Part shown: positions 54,770 to 64,000 of the stretch, in pieces
Position numbering within the stretch: the stretch's first letter is position 1
How the letters are laid out: each line of letters opens with the position of its first letter
Assembly: GCA_903916735.1 (NCBI GenBank)
Contig: CAIWXX010000082.1
Span: 1 to 64,000, forward strand
Length of the DNA: 64,000 nt
Origin: an uncultured Acidobacteriota bacterium
GTDB taxonomy: Bacteria > Acidobacteriota > CAIWXX01
Direction: 5' to 3'
Made by a program: the position numbers and the translations under genes
Notes under the pieces: model-generated
The model's database searches: none
Seen by the model: only the letters and a program-made list of their open reading frames with translations
Told to the model about the DNA's origin: nothing

Positions 54770-55510
54770 TTATCTCAGTGTAAAAATAACAGTAACTGTG
54801 AAAATGACGGGTTGCGGTTTCCCGTTCAAGTAAACGGGCGTGTACACCCACTGCCGCACAGCTTCGATCGCAGACTGATCGAGCAACGGGATTGATTTCA
54901 GCACACGCACATCAATGACGCGGCCGTTGGTATCAGTCGTGGCTTCCAGGATAACAACACCCTGAACGCGCGCGGCTGCGGCAATGGCCGGGTACCGGGG
55001 CTCGACCCTCTTGATGAGTTTCGGCGGTTTGATGTCGCCACCGACGCGAATTGGAGGGGCTTCAAGATCCCCACCGACCACTCCTCCGATGACACCTCCA
55101 ACGACGCCTCCGACAACGCCACCGACGACACCGCCTTCGACGCCACCCTCGACACCACCCTCAATCCCAAGATCGATCGGCTCTTCAGTGATCTCCTTCG
55201 GAACTTCCGTCGGCGCCACGAATCGACCGGCATCCGGCGGCGGTGTGTCGATTTTCTTGACCTCCACGATCGGCTTCTTGGCCGCGGCAGGCGCCGGCGG
55301 AGGAGGCGGTGGAGGCGGTGGAGGCGGTGGTGCTGTAAGGAACGCGTTGATCGCCGCAATCTGCGGAAGGTTCGTGTTCGACATTAGAGGAACGACGATC
55401 AAAAGACCGACGATCACAAAGTGGACGACAAGCGCCGCGGTGAACGTGAATGGTCTTTTGCTCCGATCTCCTTTCCTCTCAGTCGAATCGATCATCGACT
55501 CTACAAACAT
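54770..55510 (-). CDS. tonB: TonB energy transducer with Gly-Gly-Val repeat spacer
   Basis: This 246-residue protein has one N-terminal helix (FTFTAALVVHFVIVGLLIVV), a Pro-rich stretch (PPPPPPPPPPPAPAAAKKP), an unusual run of about nine G-G-V/I-x units at about 130-160 (VEGGVEGGVVGGVVGGV), and the C-terminal TonB fold (RVEPRYPAIAAAARVQGVVI, AVRQWVYTPVYLNGKPQP). The GGV run replaces the usual rigid Glu-Pro/Lys-Pro spacer. It starts an operon with exbB and two exbD genes and would power receptors such as the one at 30721-33807. Confidence 0.92.
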   Translation of the reverse strand: MFVESMIDSTERKGDRSKRPFTFTAALVVHFVIVGLLIVVPLMSNTNLPQIAAINAFLTAPPPPPPPPPPPPAPAAAKKPIVEVKKIDTPPPDAGRFVAPTEVPKEITEEPIDLGIEGGVEGGVEGGVVGGVVGGVVGGVIGGVVGGDLEAPPIRVGGDIKPPKLIKRVEPRYPAIAAAARVQGVVILEATTDTNGRVIDVRVLKSIPLLDQSAIEAVRQWVYTPVYLNGKPQPVIFTVTVIFTLR

Positions 55511-55643
55511 GATCTCTCACCCACCTTTCTTTGCCCATCCATCTCGGTACTGGATAGCCGACCATACTTTAGCATAAATATCCCCCGCCGCGTGCATGCT
55601 TTTTTCTCATGGAATCCATGCTGCGCTTGAATCCCGCGATATC

Positions 55644-56849
55644 TTATTTCCCGGCCTTTCTCTTGGCGATGGCACGAACTTTTCTCAATTCGGCGATCTG
55701 TTTCCACCAGAGGAGGATTGGGCAGGACATGTAGATCGTTGAATAGGTCCCGGAGATCACGCCGACGAGCATTGTGAAAGCGAATGGATGGATGACATCT
55801 CCGCCAAAGAAAAACAGAGAAAGAACGGTGACAAAAACTGTGCCCGTCGTCAGGATCGTCCGGCTGAGTGTCTGGTTGATCGAGCGATCGCAAATTTCAG
55901 CCCAGCCTTCCTTCTTCATCAGCTTCACGTTATCGCGAATTCGATCGAAGATGACGACCGTGTCGTTGACGGAATAGCCAACGATGGTGAGGACCGCCGC
56001 CAGCATCGTCAAATCGAAATCATAGTTGAAAAGTGAGATCATGCCGACCACCACGAGAACATCGTGGGTGAGTGTCAGGATTGTGCTGATGCCGTAAACA
56101 AGCTCGAACCTGAACCAGATATAGACCAGCATGCCGATGAGAGCCCAGATGGTCGCGAGCACTGCCTTGTGCCTCAACTCGGCTCCAACCTGCGGCCCAA
56201 CAATTTCCGTGCGGATGACGGACATCGTCCCCAGGAATGCCTTATCCTTCAACCCGCTGTAAACAGCATCCGGGATTCCAGCCACCAATTTCAATTCATC
56301 GAAATTATGGAAGAGCCCGCCGAGTGAAGCTTTCTTTTCCAGAACGCTTTTTGCGATTGCGTGAGTCGCCGGCGTTGCCCCACCGGTGGATGAGACCATG
56401 GGTTCGATGAAAGTCGTCAGCCGATCGACACCGATGTTGTTAAGGTCGATCTTGCCCTCGGTGATGAGTTTCCGTTCGCCTTCATCCTGAAACCCCTGAA
56501 CCACTTTTGCCTTGATAACATCCAGCTCTTCGGCAGATTTGCCGGCGTACTGTTCTCGTTCTTTCGTACTCTGCTCGATTCTCAGCAAATACTCGTTCTG
56601 ACCGCCGAGCTGTTGAATACGGCTTCCGCTAAGGCCGATCTTGTGAAGGCGGCTCCGAAGAGAGCCGATATCCTGTGGAACCGAAAACTTGAATTGAACG
56701 ACCGTACCGCCCGCGAAATCGACTCCGTAGCTGAGGCCGCCCTTCATGAAGTAGGAAATACCTCCGACGCAGACAACCACTATCGATAGGCAGAGGTTGA
56801 TCCACCGGAGGCGCATGAAACCAATGTGGGTCTCTTTAAAGAATTCCAT
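55644..56849 (-). CDS. secF: Protein translocase subunit SecF
   Basis: This 401-residue protein has six membrane helices and a periplasmic first loop of about 150 residues, longer than in E. coli. Conserved parts are YGVDFAGGTVVQFKF, GPQVGAELRHKAVLATIWAL and GYSVNDTVVIFDRIRDN. It works with SecD and YajC to pull exported proteins using the proton gradient. It follows secD by 18 bp. Confidence 0.95.
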   Translation of the reverse strand: MEFFKETHIGFMRLRWINLCLSIVVVCVGGISYFMKGGLSYGVDFAGGTVVQFKFSVPQDIGSLRSRLHKIGLSGSRIQQLGGQNEYLLRIEQSTKEREQYAGKSAEELDVIKAKVVQGFQDEGERKLITEGKIDLNNIGVDRLTTFIEPMVSSTGGATPATHAIAKSVLEKKASLGGLFHNFDELKLVAGIPDAVYSGLKDKAFLGTMSVIRTEIVGPQVGAELRHKAVLATIWALIGMLVYIWFRFELVYGISTILTLTHDVLVVVGMISLFNYDFDLTMLAAVLTIVGYSVNDTVVIFDRIRDNVKLMKKEGWAEICDRSINQTLSRTILTTGTVFVTVLSLFFFGGDVIHPFAFTMLVGVISGTYSTIYMSCPILLWWKQIAELRKVRAIAKRKAGK

Positions 56850-56867
56850 ATGTCTCAGTCCGCCTTG

Positions 56868-58418
56868 CTAAATGCTGAGTTTATCAATCTTCGGCTTCGT
56901 CCCCATGACCAGGTCGAACATAAGCCGCGAGACGAAGATCGACGTGAACATGCTCGCTGCGAGGCCCAGGATCAGCGTGACCGCATAGCCCTTGACGGCC
57001 CCGGAACCGAATTGGAAGAGGAAAGTCGCCGAAATAACGGTTGTCATATGTGTATCAAAGATCGTCCAGAAAGCCTTAGTGAATCCGGCGGCGACGGCCG
57101 ACCTCACGGTCTTGCCCATGCGCAACTCTTCGCGGATTCTCTCGAAAACAAGAACATTCGCGTCTACCGCCATACCGACACCGAGGATCACACCGGCGAT
57201 GCCGGGCAGTGTCAGCGTTGCATGGAAGTAAGCCATGCATCCAAGAAGGATGATCGTGTTGAAGAGAAATGCGATCGTCGCATTGATTCCGGCTTTCTTA
57301 TAATAAACAAGCATGAACCCGATGACTCCGATGAGTGCCACCGAGAATGCTCGAAGCCCCTTCTGAATGGAGTCAAGTCCGAGCGATGGTCCGACTGTCC
57401 GCTCCTCCAGGAACCGCAGACTGGCCGGCAGCGAACCGCTCCGCAGAACCAGCGAAAGGTCTTCTGCGGCTTCCGGTGTAAAATTCCCCTCGATGATCCC
57501 CGAATCTTCGATACGAGCATTAATTCGCGGGGCCGATTCGACCTGCCCATCCAGTATGATGGCCAACTGCTTTCCAATATTCTCGCCAGTCACCTTCGCG
57601 AACTTGGTCGCGCCGTCCGGAGTCAGTGTGAAACTGACAGCCGGAAGATTGTACTGGTCGGAGCTTCGCTTGGCGTTGCGGAGGTCCCTTCCATTAACAG
57701 CCGCGACCTTGCGGACCATGTAGTAGGCCGGGCCGCCTTTTTCATCACCTCTGGGCTTGGCTGGAATAACATCCATGCCGTCAGGCACGATACCGCCGGA
57801 TGATGCAAGGATATCCTCACGGCTGGAACCGGATTTTTCGACAAGCTTCAATTCCAACACAGCCGTGACCCTGATCAAGTCCTTGACGCGCTGCGGATCA
57901 TCAACACCCGGCAGTTGCACAATGATTGTGCTGGAAAAGCCCTGCCGCTGTACCAGAGGTTCAGCAACGCCGAACTCGTCGACACGGTTGCGAATCGTTT
58001 CGATCGCTTGGTTGACGGCTTCTTCGCGAAGTTGCGTCTGCAACTCGGGCTTCATGTCCATTGTGACGGTGCCGGGGTTCGTCAAATACTTCCAGCTCGG
58101 GAAGTCGTTCTTAATGATATTGCTGACGAGCATATCATCTTTTGGATCGACGCCGTCGATGATGATCTGTCCGACATCGCCGGCGTGAATGGATTTGACC
58201 GTGATGGCTTCTTCTTTGAGCTTGTCGTCGAGCCTGATGGCTTCCTGATCACGGTGGACATTAAGAGCGTCATCGGTCTGTACCTGAATCACAAGATGCA
58301 TACCGCCCTTGAGATCGAGGCCGAGTTTGATTTTATCTTTCGGCGGCCAGAGGAGCGCCAAGCCTCCGCCGATTATGAATACTGTGAGTACGACTTTCCA
58401 AACGAGGTCTCTACGCAT
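56868..58418 (-). CDS. secD: Protein translocase subunit SecD
   Basis: This 516-residue protein has the first-helix motif KLGLDLKGGMHLVIQV, a large periplasmic domain (P1 with DEFGVAEPLVQRQGFSSTII), and the C-terminal helices with GMAVDANVLVFERIREEL and KAFWTIFDTHMTTVISATFL. Length and order are normal. It lies between yajC and secF on the minus strand, the usual operon. Confidence 0.96.
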   Translation of the reverse strand: MRRDLVWKVVLTVFIIGGGLALLWPPKDKIKLGLDLKGGMHLVIQVQTDDALNVHRDQEAIRLDDKLKEEAITVKSIHAGDVGQIIIDGVDPKDDMLVSNIIKNDFPSWKYLTNPGTVTMDMKPELQTQLREEAVNQAIETIRNRVDEFGVAEPLVQRQGFSSTIIVQLPGVDDPQRVKDLIRVTAVLELKLVEKSGSSREDILASSGGIVPDGMDVIPAKPRGDEKGGPAYYMVRKVAAVNGRDLRNAKRSSDQYNLPAVSFTLTPDGATKFAKVTGENIGKQLAIILDGQVESAPRINARIEDSGIIEGNFTPEAAEDLSLVLRSGSLPASLRFLEERTVGPSLGLDSIQKGLRAFSVALIGVIGFMLVYYKKAGINATIAFLFNTIILLGCMAYFHATLTLPGIAGVILGVGMAVDANVLVFERIREELRMGKTVRSAVAAGFTKAFWTIFDTHMTTVISATFLFQFGSGAVKGYAVTLILGLAASMFTSIFVSRLMFDLVMGTKPKIDKLSI

Positions 58419-58427
58419 GAGTCTCCC

Positions 58428-59926
<1,499 letters not shown>

Positions 59927-60201
59927 TCATGAGTCGGCAAGGAAATGCGTTGGTTGTGGCAGAGGAGCCGTACCTCCATTTCGGTCGCCTCATCCGGGTC
60001 GACTGTCGGAGATAAGACCAAGGGACTTTAACGCAGAGACACCAAAGATCTGAGGGCGCACGGGGCAATTTTCAGGGCAACGCAAAAGTTCAGCCAGTGC
60101 CTCATCAGAAAATTTTGAATGAGTGAAGTCTCAATAATAAGTTAAAAGGGAAACCTCAATTAAAACGCCTCCTGAATTTTTTACTTTTCATTTATGACTT
60201 C

Positions 60202-60227
60202 GCAAAATCGGCGCCGTATTGCCGACT
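60202..60227. repeat. 26-bp semi-palindromic intergenic element, copy 2
   Basis: It matches copy 1 (10133-10158) at 24 of 26 positions, with CG for AT in the centre; the half-sites TCGGC and GCCGA are intact. It lies 23 bp upstream of a consensus -35 box. Confidence 0.7.
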
Positions 60228-60250
60228 TTGACGTGGCGTTGTCCGTACGC

Positions 60251-60279
60251 TTGACACTCATCGGCATGCGGCCTATATT
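60251..60279 (+). promoter_or_regulatory. Near-consensus sigma70-type promoter
   Basis: TTGACA at 60251-60256, a 17-nt spacer, and TATATT at 60274-60279. It faces the STAS gene. Confidence 0.7.
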
Positions 60280-60424
60280 CGCCGCATGATCCGCCGTTTC
60301 ATGATCGAATCGTGGTGTCTCTTTCTGTCGCAATTCCGCTCCGCCAGGCAACGATCGCGAGCGGTGTCAGCGGCGTTGAAACAATCCCTTATGCGCGGCG
60401 TTTGACTGCAAAAGGAGCCGAGCC

Positions 60425-60718
60425 ATGGTTCAATACATCATCTGTGAGGGTAGTTTGATCTGCACATTCTCCGGCAAACTTGATACTGCCGGCTGCAGCG
60501 AAATCGGGGATGAACTTATCAGGAAAGTCCAGGAAGCCAAGATGCCTGTCGTCTTTGATATGAAGAATGTGGACTATGTCGCGTCGGCTTTCCTGCGGCT
60601 GTGCCTTCTGATCGTAAGAGAAGTTGATGTCGACAAGTTCTCGATAATCAAGGTGTCGCCAAACGTGAAAAAAGTTTTCAAGATCGCCGGATTAGACAGA
60701 CAGATGAGAATCGAGTGA
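60425..60718 (+). CDS. STAS-domain anti-sigma-factor antagonist-like protein
   Basis: This 97-residue single STAS domain has GSLICTFSGKLDTAGCSEIG, PVVFDMKNVDYVASAFLRLC and a final NVKKVFKIAGLDRQMRI. The Ser in VDYVASAFLRL corresponds to the phosphorylated Ser of SpoIIAA/RsbV, so partner switching with an anti-sigma kinase is plausible. None is adjacent. AAAAGGAG precedes the ATG. The strong promoter and 26-bp element upstream suggest it is well expressed and regulated. Confidence 0.85.
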   Translation: MVQYIICEGSLICTFSGKLDTAGCSEIGDELIRKVQEAKMPVVFDMKNVDYVASAFLRLCLLIVREVDVDKFSIIKVSPNVKKVFKIAGLDRQMRIE

Positions 60719-61003
60719 TCCGGCCGAGGGGCTTCCCTATTCGAATGCTTTTCATCCCTGTTCAGTAGAATCACAGACGACTCGAATGAGGCCTGGTTCG
60801 GTCATCCGGGAAGGAATTCGAACCTGCTATAAGGGAACAGAGAAAGGCGAAAACTGCTCATGAATCAAGCTGCGGAGCGGTATGGACAGGTTGAAATGCC
60901 GGCGCGTGGATTCGGGGAACCTTGCCACACTTGATTTTACCGAAAACATTTGCAATACTCCCGCCCATATTTGAGGCTCACACTCAGGGGGAAGGCACCA
61001 GAA
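60719..61003. other. Intergenic region, no feature seen
   Basis: I find neither a gene nor a convincing terminator here. Confidence 0.4.
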
Positions 61004-61135
61004 ATGAAATCCGCTCGTATGTTGACATGGAGCCTCTTGCTTGGCTTTGGGTTGCCATATGCGACCACAGGGCTATTCCGGTGGACGCCGGCCGAACAGC
61101 CGCTCCATCCAGTGGATCAATATCGGGCTTTTTGA
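61004..61135 (+). CDS. Possible 43-residue membrane or exported peptide
   Basis: The frame MKSARMLTWSLLLGFGLPYA is followed by TTGLFRWTPAEQPLHPVDQY and ends RAF. It has a Lys/Arg start and one hydrophobic stretch. It ends 20 bp before the pyrophosphatase and runs the same way. The ribosome site is weak and there is no family match that I know, so it may be chance. Confidence 0.35.
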   Translation: MKSARMLTWSLLLGFGLPYATTGLFRWTPAEQPLHPVDQYRAF

Positions 61136-61155
61136 ATTAAAGGAGCTAAAAGGAG

Positions 61156-63390
61156 ATGGGAAGCACATTTCATCTGATTTCCCTTGTTATCGGTTTTAGC
61201 ATATTTGGGCTCTTGTTCGCAGCCTACCTCGCCAGATGGGTGCTGCGCCACTCAACGGGCTCGGAAGCTATGCAGCGGATTTCCAACGCCATCAAGGAAG
61301 GCGCCGAAGCATTTCTGAGGCGGCAAAACACGACGATTCTCATCCTGGCTGTTGTTTTCGCGGCTATTTTGTTTATCGGCTATGGATTCATCCGCAGCCA
61401 TCGGCAATGGGATCCGGTCGGCAGTTCATTGGCACTGGCGTCATGGATTACGTTGTCCTTTGTTTTCGGCGCCGTCTGTTCCGTGTGTGCCGGCTATATC
61501 GGAATGTGGATTTCCATTCGCAGCAACATCCGCACCGCACACGCGGCCTTGTCGAGTCTCAATAGTGCCCTGCAGATTGCGCTGCGCGGCGGCGCGGTTT
61601 CGGGGTTGCTCGTTGTGGCCATGAGCCTCCTCGGCGTTTCGGGGCTGTATGCGCTTGTGAGCGCCACCGGCGGATGCGAACCAACGAAAATTCCGCTCTT
61701 AATCGTCGGATATGGATTCGGTGCATCCTTTGTTGCGCTCTTCGCACAACTCGGCGGCGGTATCTACACGAAGGCCGCTGATGTCGGCGCGGATCTCGTC
61801 GGCAAGGTCGAAGCCGGCATCCCCGAAGATGATCCGCGAAATCCAGCCGTCATCGCAGATCTCGTCGGCGACAACGTCGGCGACTGTGCAGGCCGCGGCG
61901 CTGATCTCTTCGAATCGACAGCAGCCGAAAACATCGGAGCGATGATTCTCGGGGCATCCCTCGCGGCGGCCGCCGAAAAAGCCGGCATGGGATTTTCAGC
62001 CGGTATTGTCGGCGTCATGATGTTCCCGCTCGTCGCACGCGCCTTCGGAATCGTCGCTTCCATCGCCGGCATTATGGCGGTCCGGATGGACAAGGAAGAA
62101 AAGATGGATCCGATGGAAGCTCTGAATCGCGGCTACTACATCGCCGTCATCCTGGCCATGGCCGCATTCGGAGCCGCCACCTACTGGCTCCTCAACAGCC
62201 CGGCCGCTCCACACGCCTGGCTGCATTTCTTCGCCTGCGGAATCCTGGGTGTTCTCACCTCAGTCGCCTTCGTCTACATCACACAGTACTACACCGAGTA
62301 TCGCTATCGGCCTGTGCAATCGATTGCCGAAGCATCCAAGACCGGACCAGCCACCAATATCATCGCCGGCATCGGCGTCGGACTCGAATGCACCTGGATG
62401 CCGGCACTCGCGATGGGCGTCGCGCTGCTCGGGTCATATTACCTCGGCGCTTCCAGCGGCCTGCCGCATGCGGGACTCTTCGGCACGGCCGTTGCAACGA
62501 TGGGCATGCTGGCCACGGCTGCGTACATCCTTGCCATGGACACCTTCGGACCAATCACGGATAACGCCGGCGGGATCGTCGAAATGTCACAGCAGCCGGA
62601 AGAAATTCGCAAGAAAACGGATCGTCTGGATGCCGTCGGTAATACGACAAAAGCACTCACAAAGGGATACGCCATCGGCTCGGCCGGGCTCGCAGCATTC
62701 CTCCTCTTCCAGGCCTATATGGATGAGATTGCGCAGTACGCCGGTCAAGAGATGAAGGCCGTTAATCTTGCCAATCCCGTCGTCTTCGTCGGCGGGCTGC
62801 TTGGCGCCATGCTCGTCTTCCTCTTTTCCTCGATGGCCATTCGAGCCGTCGGCCGAGCAGCCCAGGCTATTATCCAAGAAGTCCGGAGACAATTTTCCAA
62901 ACTGGAACGGATCAACGACATCATCCAATTCCCAGCTGATTTCAAACCCGATTATGGATCCTGCGTCGATATCGTGACGAAATCCGCTCTCCGGATGATG
63001 GTTGTGCCGGGACTGCTCGTCATCTTAATGCCCATTTCAGTGGGCCTCCTCTTCAAGGTCTTCATCACTGAAACTGATAAGCTGATCTCCGCCGAAGCCG
63101 TGGCTGCACTCCTGATGGTCGGCACCATCTGCGGAATCCTCATGGCCCTGTTCCTCAATAATGGTGGAGGCGCCTGGGACAACGCTAAAAAGTATATCGA
63201 ATCGGGCGCTCACGGAGGCAAGTACCTGATTGCAGCAGACGGATCAAGAACCAAGAATCCGACGCACAGCGCAGCCGTCGTCGGCGACACAGTCGGCGAT
63301 CCGTTCAAAGACACTGCCGGCCCGTCACTTCACGTGCTCATCAAGCTGCTCAGCACGATCACGCTCGTTCTGGCGCCGCTTTTCATCTGA
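61156..63390 (+). CDS. hppA: Membrane-bound proton-translocating pyrophosphatase, K+-independent type
   Basis: This 744-residue integral membrane enzyme couples pyrophosphate hydrolysis to proton pumping. About 16 helices are visible. Signatures are DVGADLVGKVEAGIPEDDPR, DNVGDCAGRGADLFES and the C-terminal NNGGGAWDNAKKYIE with GDTVGDPFKDTAGPSLH. The residue that separates K+-dependent from K+-independent enzymes lies in GNTTKALTKGYAIGSAGLA: Lys, not Ala, so K+-independent and H+-pumping by family rule. AAAGGAG precedes the start and a strong terminator follows the stop. It would conserve energy during anaerobic growth. Confidence 0.95.
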   Translation: MGSTFHLISLVIGFSIFGLLFAAYLARWVLRHSTGSEAMQRISNAIKEGAEAFLRRQNTTILILAVVFAAILFIGYGFIRSHRQWDPVGSSLALASWITLSFVFGAVCSVCAGYIGMWISIRSNIRTAHAALSSLNSALQIALRGGAVSGLLVVAMSLLGVSGLYALVSATGGCEPTKIPLLIVGYGFGASFVALFAQLGGGIYTKAADVGADLVGKVEAGIPEDDPRNPAVIADLVGDNVGDCAGRGADLFESTAAENIGAMILGASLAAAAEKAGMGFSAGIVGVMMFPLVARAFGIVASIAGIMAVRMDKEEKMDPMEALNRGYYIAVILAMAAFGAATYWLLNSPAAPHAWLHFFACGILGVLTSVAFVYITQYYTEYRYRPVQSIAEASKTGPATNIIAGIGVGLECTWMPALAMGVALLGSYYLGASSGLPHAGLFGTAVATMGMLATAAYILAMDTFGPITDNAGGIVEMSQQPEEIRKKTDRLDAVGNTTKALTKGYAIGSAGLAAFLLFQAYMDEIAQYAGQEMKAVNLANPVVFVGGLLGAMLVFLFSSMAIRAVGRAAQAIIQEVRRQFSKLERINDIIQFPADFKPDYGSCVDIVTKSALRMMVVPGLLVILMPISVGLLFKVFITETDKLISAEAVAALLMVGTICGILMALFLNNGGGAWDNAKKYIESGAHGGKYLIAADGSRTKNPTHSAAVVGDTVGDPFKDTAGPSLHVLIKLLSTITLVLAPLFI

Positions 63391-63410
63391 TCGCAGATTC
63401 GAAATAGCAC

Positions 63411-63445
63411 AAGGCAGCAGGTGCTCAGCACTTGCTGCCTTTTTC
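63411..63445 (+). terminator. hppA: Rho-independent terminator of the pyrophosphatase gene
   Basis: GGCAGCA at 63413-63419 and GTGCT pair with AGCAC and TGCTGCC, ending at 63439, and are followed by TTTTTCC. One bulge on each side leaves a long stem. Confidence 0.88.
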
Positions 63446-63540
63446 CATTTCAGAGGTGAAGGACGCCATGACGGTAAGGCTCCGGTCGAGCCGCCCTTTT
63501 GAAAGTGCTCAGCCTTGCGTCCTCCGCAAGGCGGCGTCAC

Positions 63541-63566
63541 AGTCGGCAATAATGCGCTGATTTTGC
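63541..63566. repeat. 26-bp semi-palindromic intergenic element, copy 3
   Basis: The reverse strand matches copy 1 at 25 of 26 positions. It lies between the convergent ends of hppA and the aminotransferase, so it cannot be a promoter operator for either gene. Confidence 0.7.
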
Positions 63567-63604
63567 AAAGATAGCCGGGTCGGGATCTTCGCCTCGGTAT
63601 TTAC

Positions 63605-64000
63605 TTACAGTTTTCCCGGGTAGACTTGCAGCGCTTTTTCCAGGATTGTCACAGCCTGCCGCAGGCGAGGCTCTTCGACGACGTAAGCGATTCTCACTTC
63701 CCGCTGCCCCTTGCCGGGCGTCAGGTAGAAGCCATTGGCGGGCGCGAGCATGACCGTGGCTCCTTCATGGTTGAAGTCGGTAAGGAGCCAAGAGCAGAAC
63801 TTGTCGGCATCTTCCACAGGGAGTTCCGTCAGCATGTAGAATGCGCCTTCAGGTTTGTGGCATTTGACCCCGGGTATTTTCTGAAGTCCATCGGTCAGCG
63901 CATCGCGGCGCTTGCGGTATTCGTTGGTGACGCCGGCATAATAGTCCTTGCCCAAATAGAAGAGCGGCACGCAGGCATGCATGTCGAAAGTCCCCGCCGA
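63605..64000 (-). CDS. Class I/II aminotransferase, C-terminal part
   Basis: The frame continues to the right edge without a start. The 131 residues visible are the C-terminal domain of a PLP-dependent aspartate/aromatic aminotransferase (class I, fold I): VTNEYRKRRDALTDGLQKIP, CHKPEGAFYMLTELP, VMLAPANGFYLTPGKGQREV and IAYVVEEPRLRQAVTILEKA. The Arg in EVRIAYV is the carboxylate-binding Arg of the family. The catalytic Lys lies outside the window. Aromatic amino acid transamination would link to hydroxyphenylacetate formation, but the substrate cannot be judged from this fragment. Confidence 0.85.
   Translation of the reverse strand, partial: SAGTFDMHACVPLFYLGKDYYAGVTNEYRKRRDALTDGLQKIPGVKCHKPEGAFYMLTELPVEDADKFCSWLLTDFNHEGATVMLAPANGFYLTPGKGQREVRIAYVVEEPRLRQAVTILEKALQVYPGKL

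Overview
This 64 kb window most resembles the chromosome of an anaerobic or facultatively anaerobic Gram-negative bacterium of the Acidobacteriota, perhaps close to Aminicenantes. That placement is an inference from gene content: a GWxTD-domain protein, a TPR-fused sulfatase-like hydrolase, a TonB receptor with an N-terminal carboxypeptidase-regulatory domain, an S53 peptidase, an ExbB/ExbD/ExbD/TonB set, an orphan LytTR regulator and an oxygen-sensitive glycyl-radical enzyme. No rRNA is present to confirm it.

Layout. (1) Positions 1-6540 are the edge of a defence/mobile island on the minus strand: a DUF1156-type DNA methylase that runs off the left edge and carries a whole REP-associated transposase in frame, a large SNF2-like helicase with a DUF3883 tail, and a damaged FimB/FimE-sized integrase. 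(2) 6577-9389 encodes two secreted proteins, one an FG-GAP-repeat cysteine peptidase. (3) 10274-22478 is housekeeping and envelope: PBP1C, a YciI-like protein, a probable new selenoprotein, a DUF721 protein, a sedolisin, RecA, an FHA-GAF histidine kinase, a glycosyltransferase, a pseudopilin, serine acetyltransferase and tRNA-Asp. (4) 22585-25779 carries clpA-clpS-fmdB. (5) 26372-30310 is an hpdBCA cluster for 4-hydroxyphenylacetate decarboxylation to p-cresol. (6) 30721-43380 is a TonB receptor followed by a probable chitosan/glucosamine unit (sulfatase-TPR, TPR, exo-beta-glucosaminidase, FucP-like permease, ROK kinase, lipoprotein). (7) 43443-52862 holds a GWxTD protein, a LytTR regulator with a decayed partner kinase, a very large C45-like hydrolase, a WG-repeat protein and a methyltransferase. 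(8) 53133-59881 is exbD-exbD-exbB-tonB, then secF-secD-yajC-tgt. (9) 60425-64000 holds a STAS protein, a proton-pumping pyrophosphatase and the end of an aminotransferase.

The strongest observation is the gene at 13110-14108. An in-frame TGA sits directly after Cys-Gly, where I recall homologues having a second Cys. It is followed, 18 nt later, by a GGTCT apical loop on a perfect 6-bp stem, which is the geometry of the Escherichia coli fdhF SECIS. Other notable signals are the in-frame transposase inside the methylase, three copies of a 26-bp semi-palindrome, a second dispersed repeat of about 60 bp, and a promoter whose -35/-10 spacer is itself an 18-bp inverted repeat upstream of the TonB receptor.
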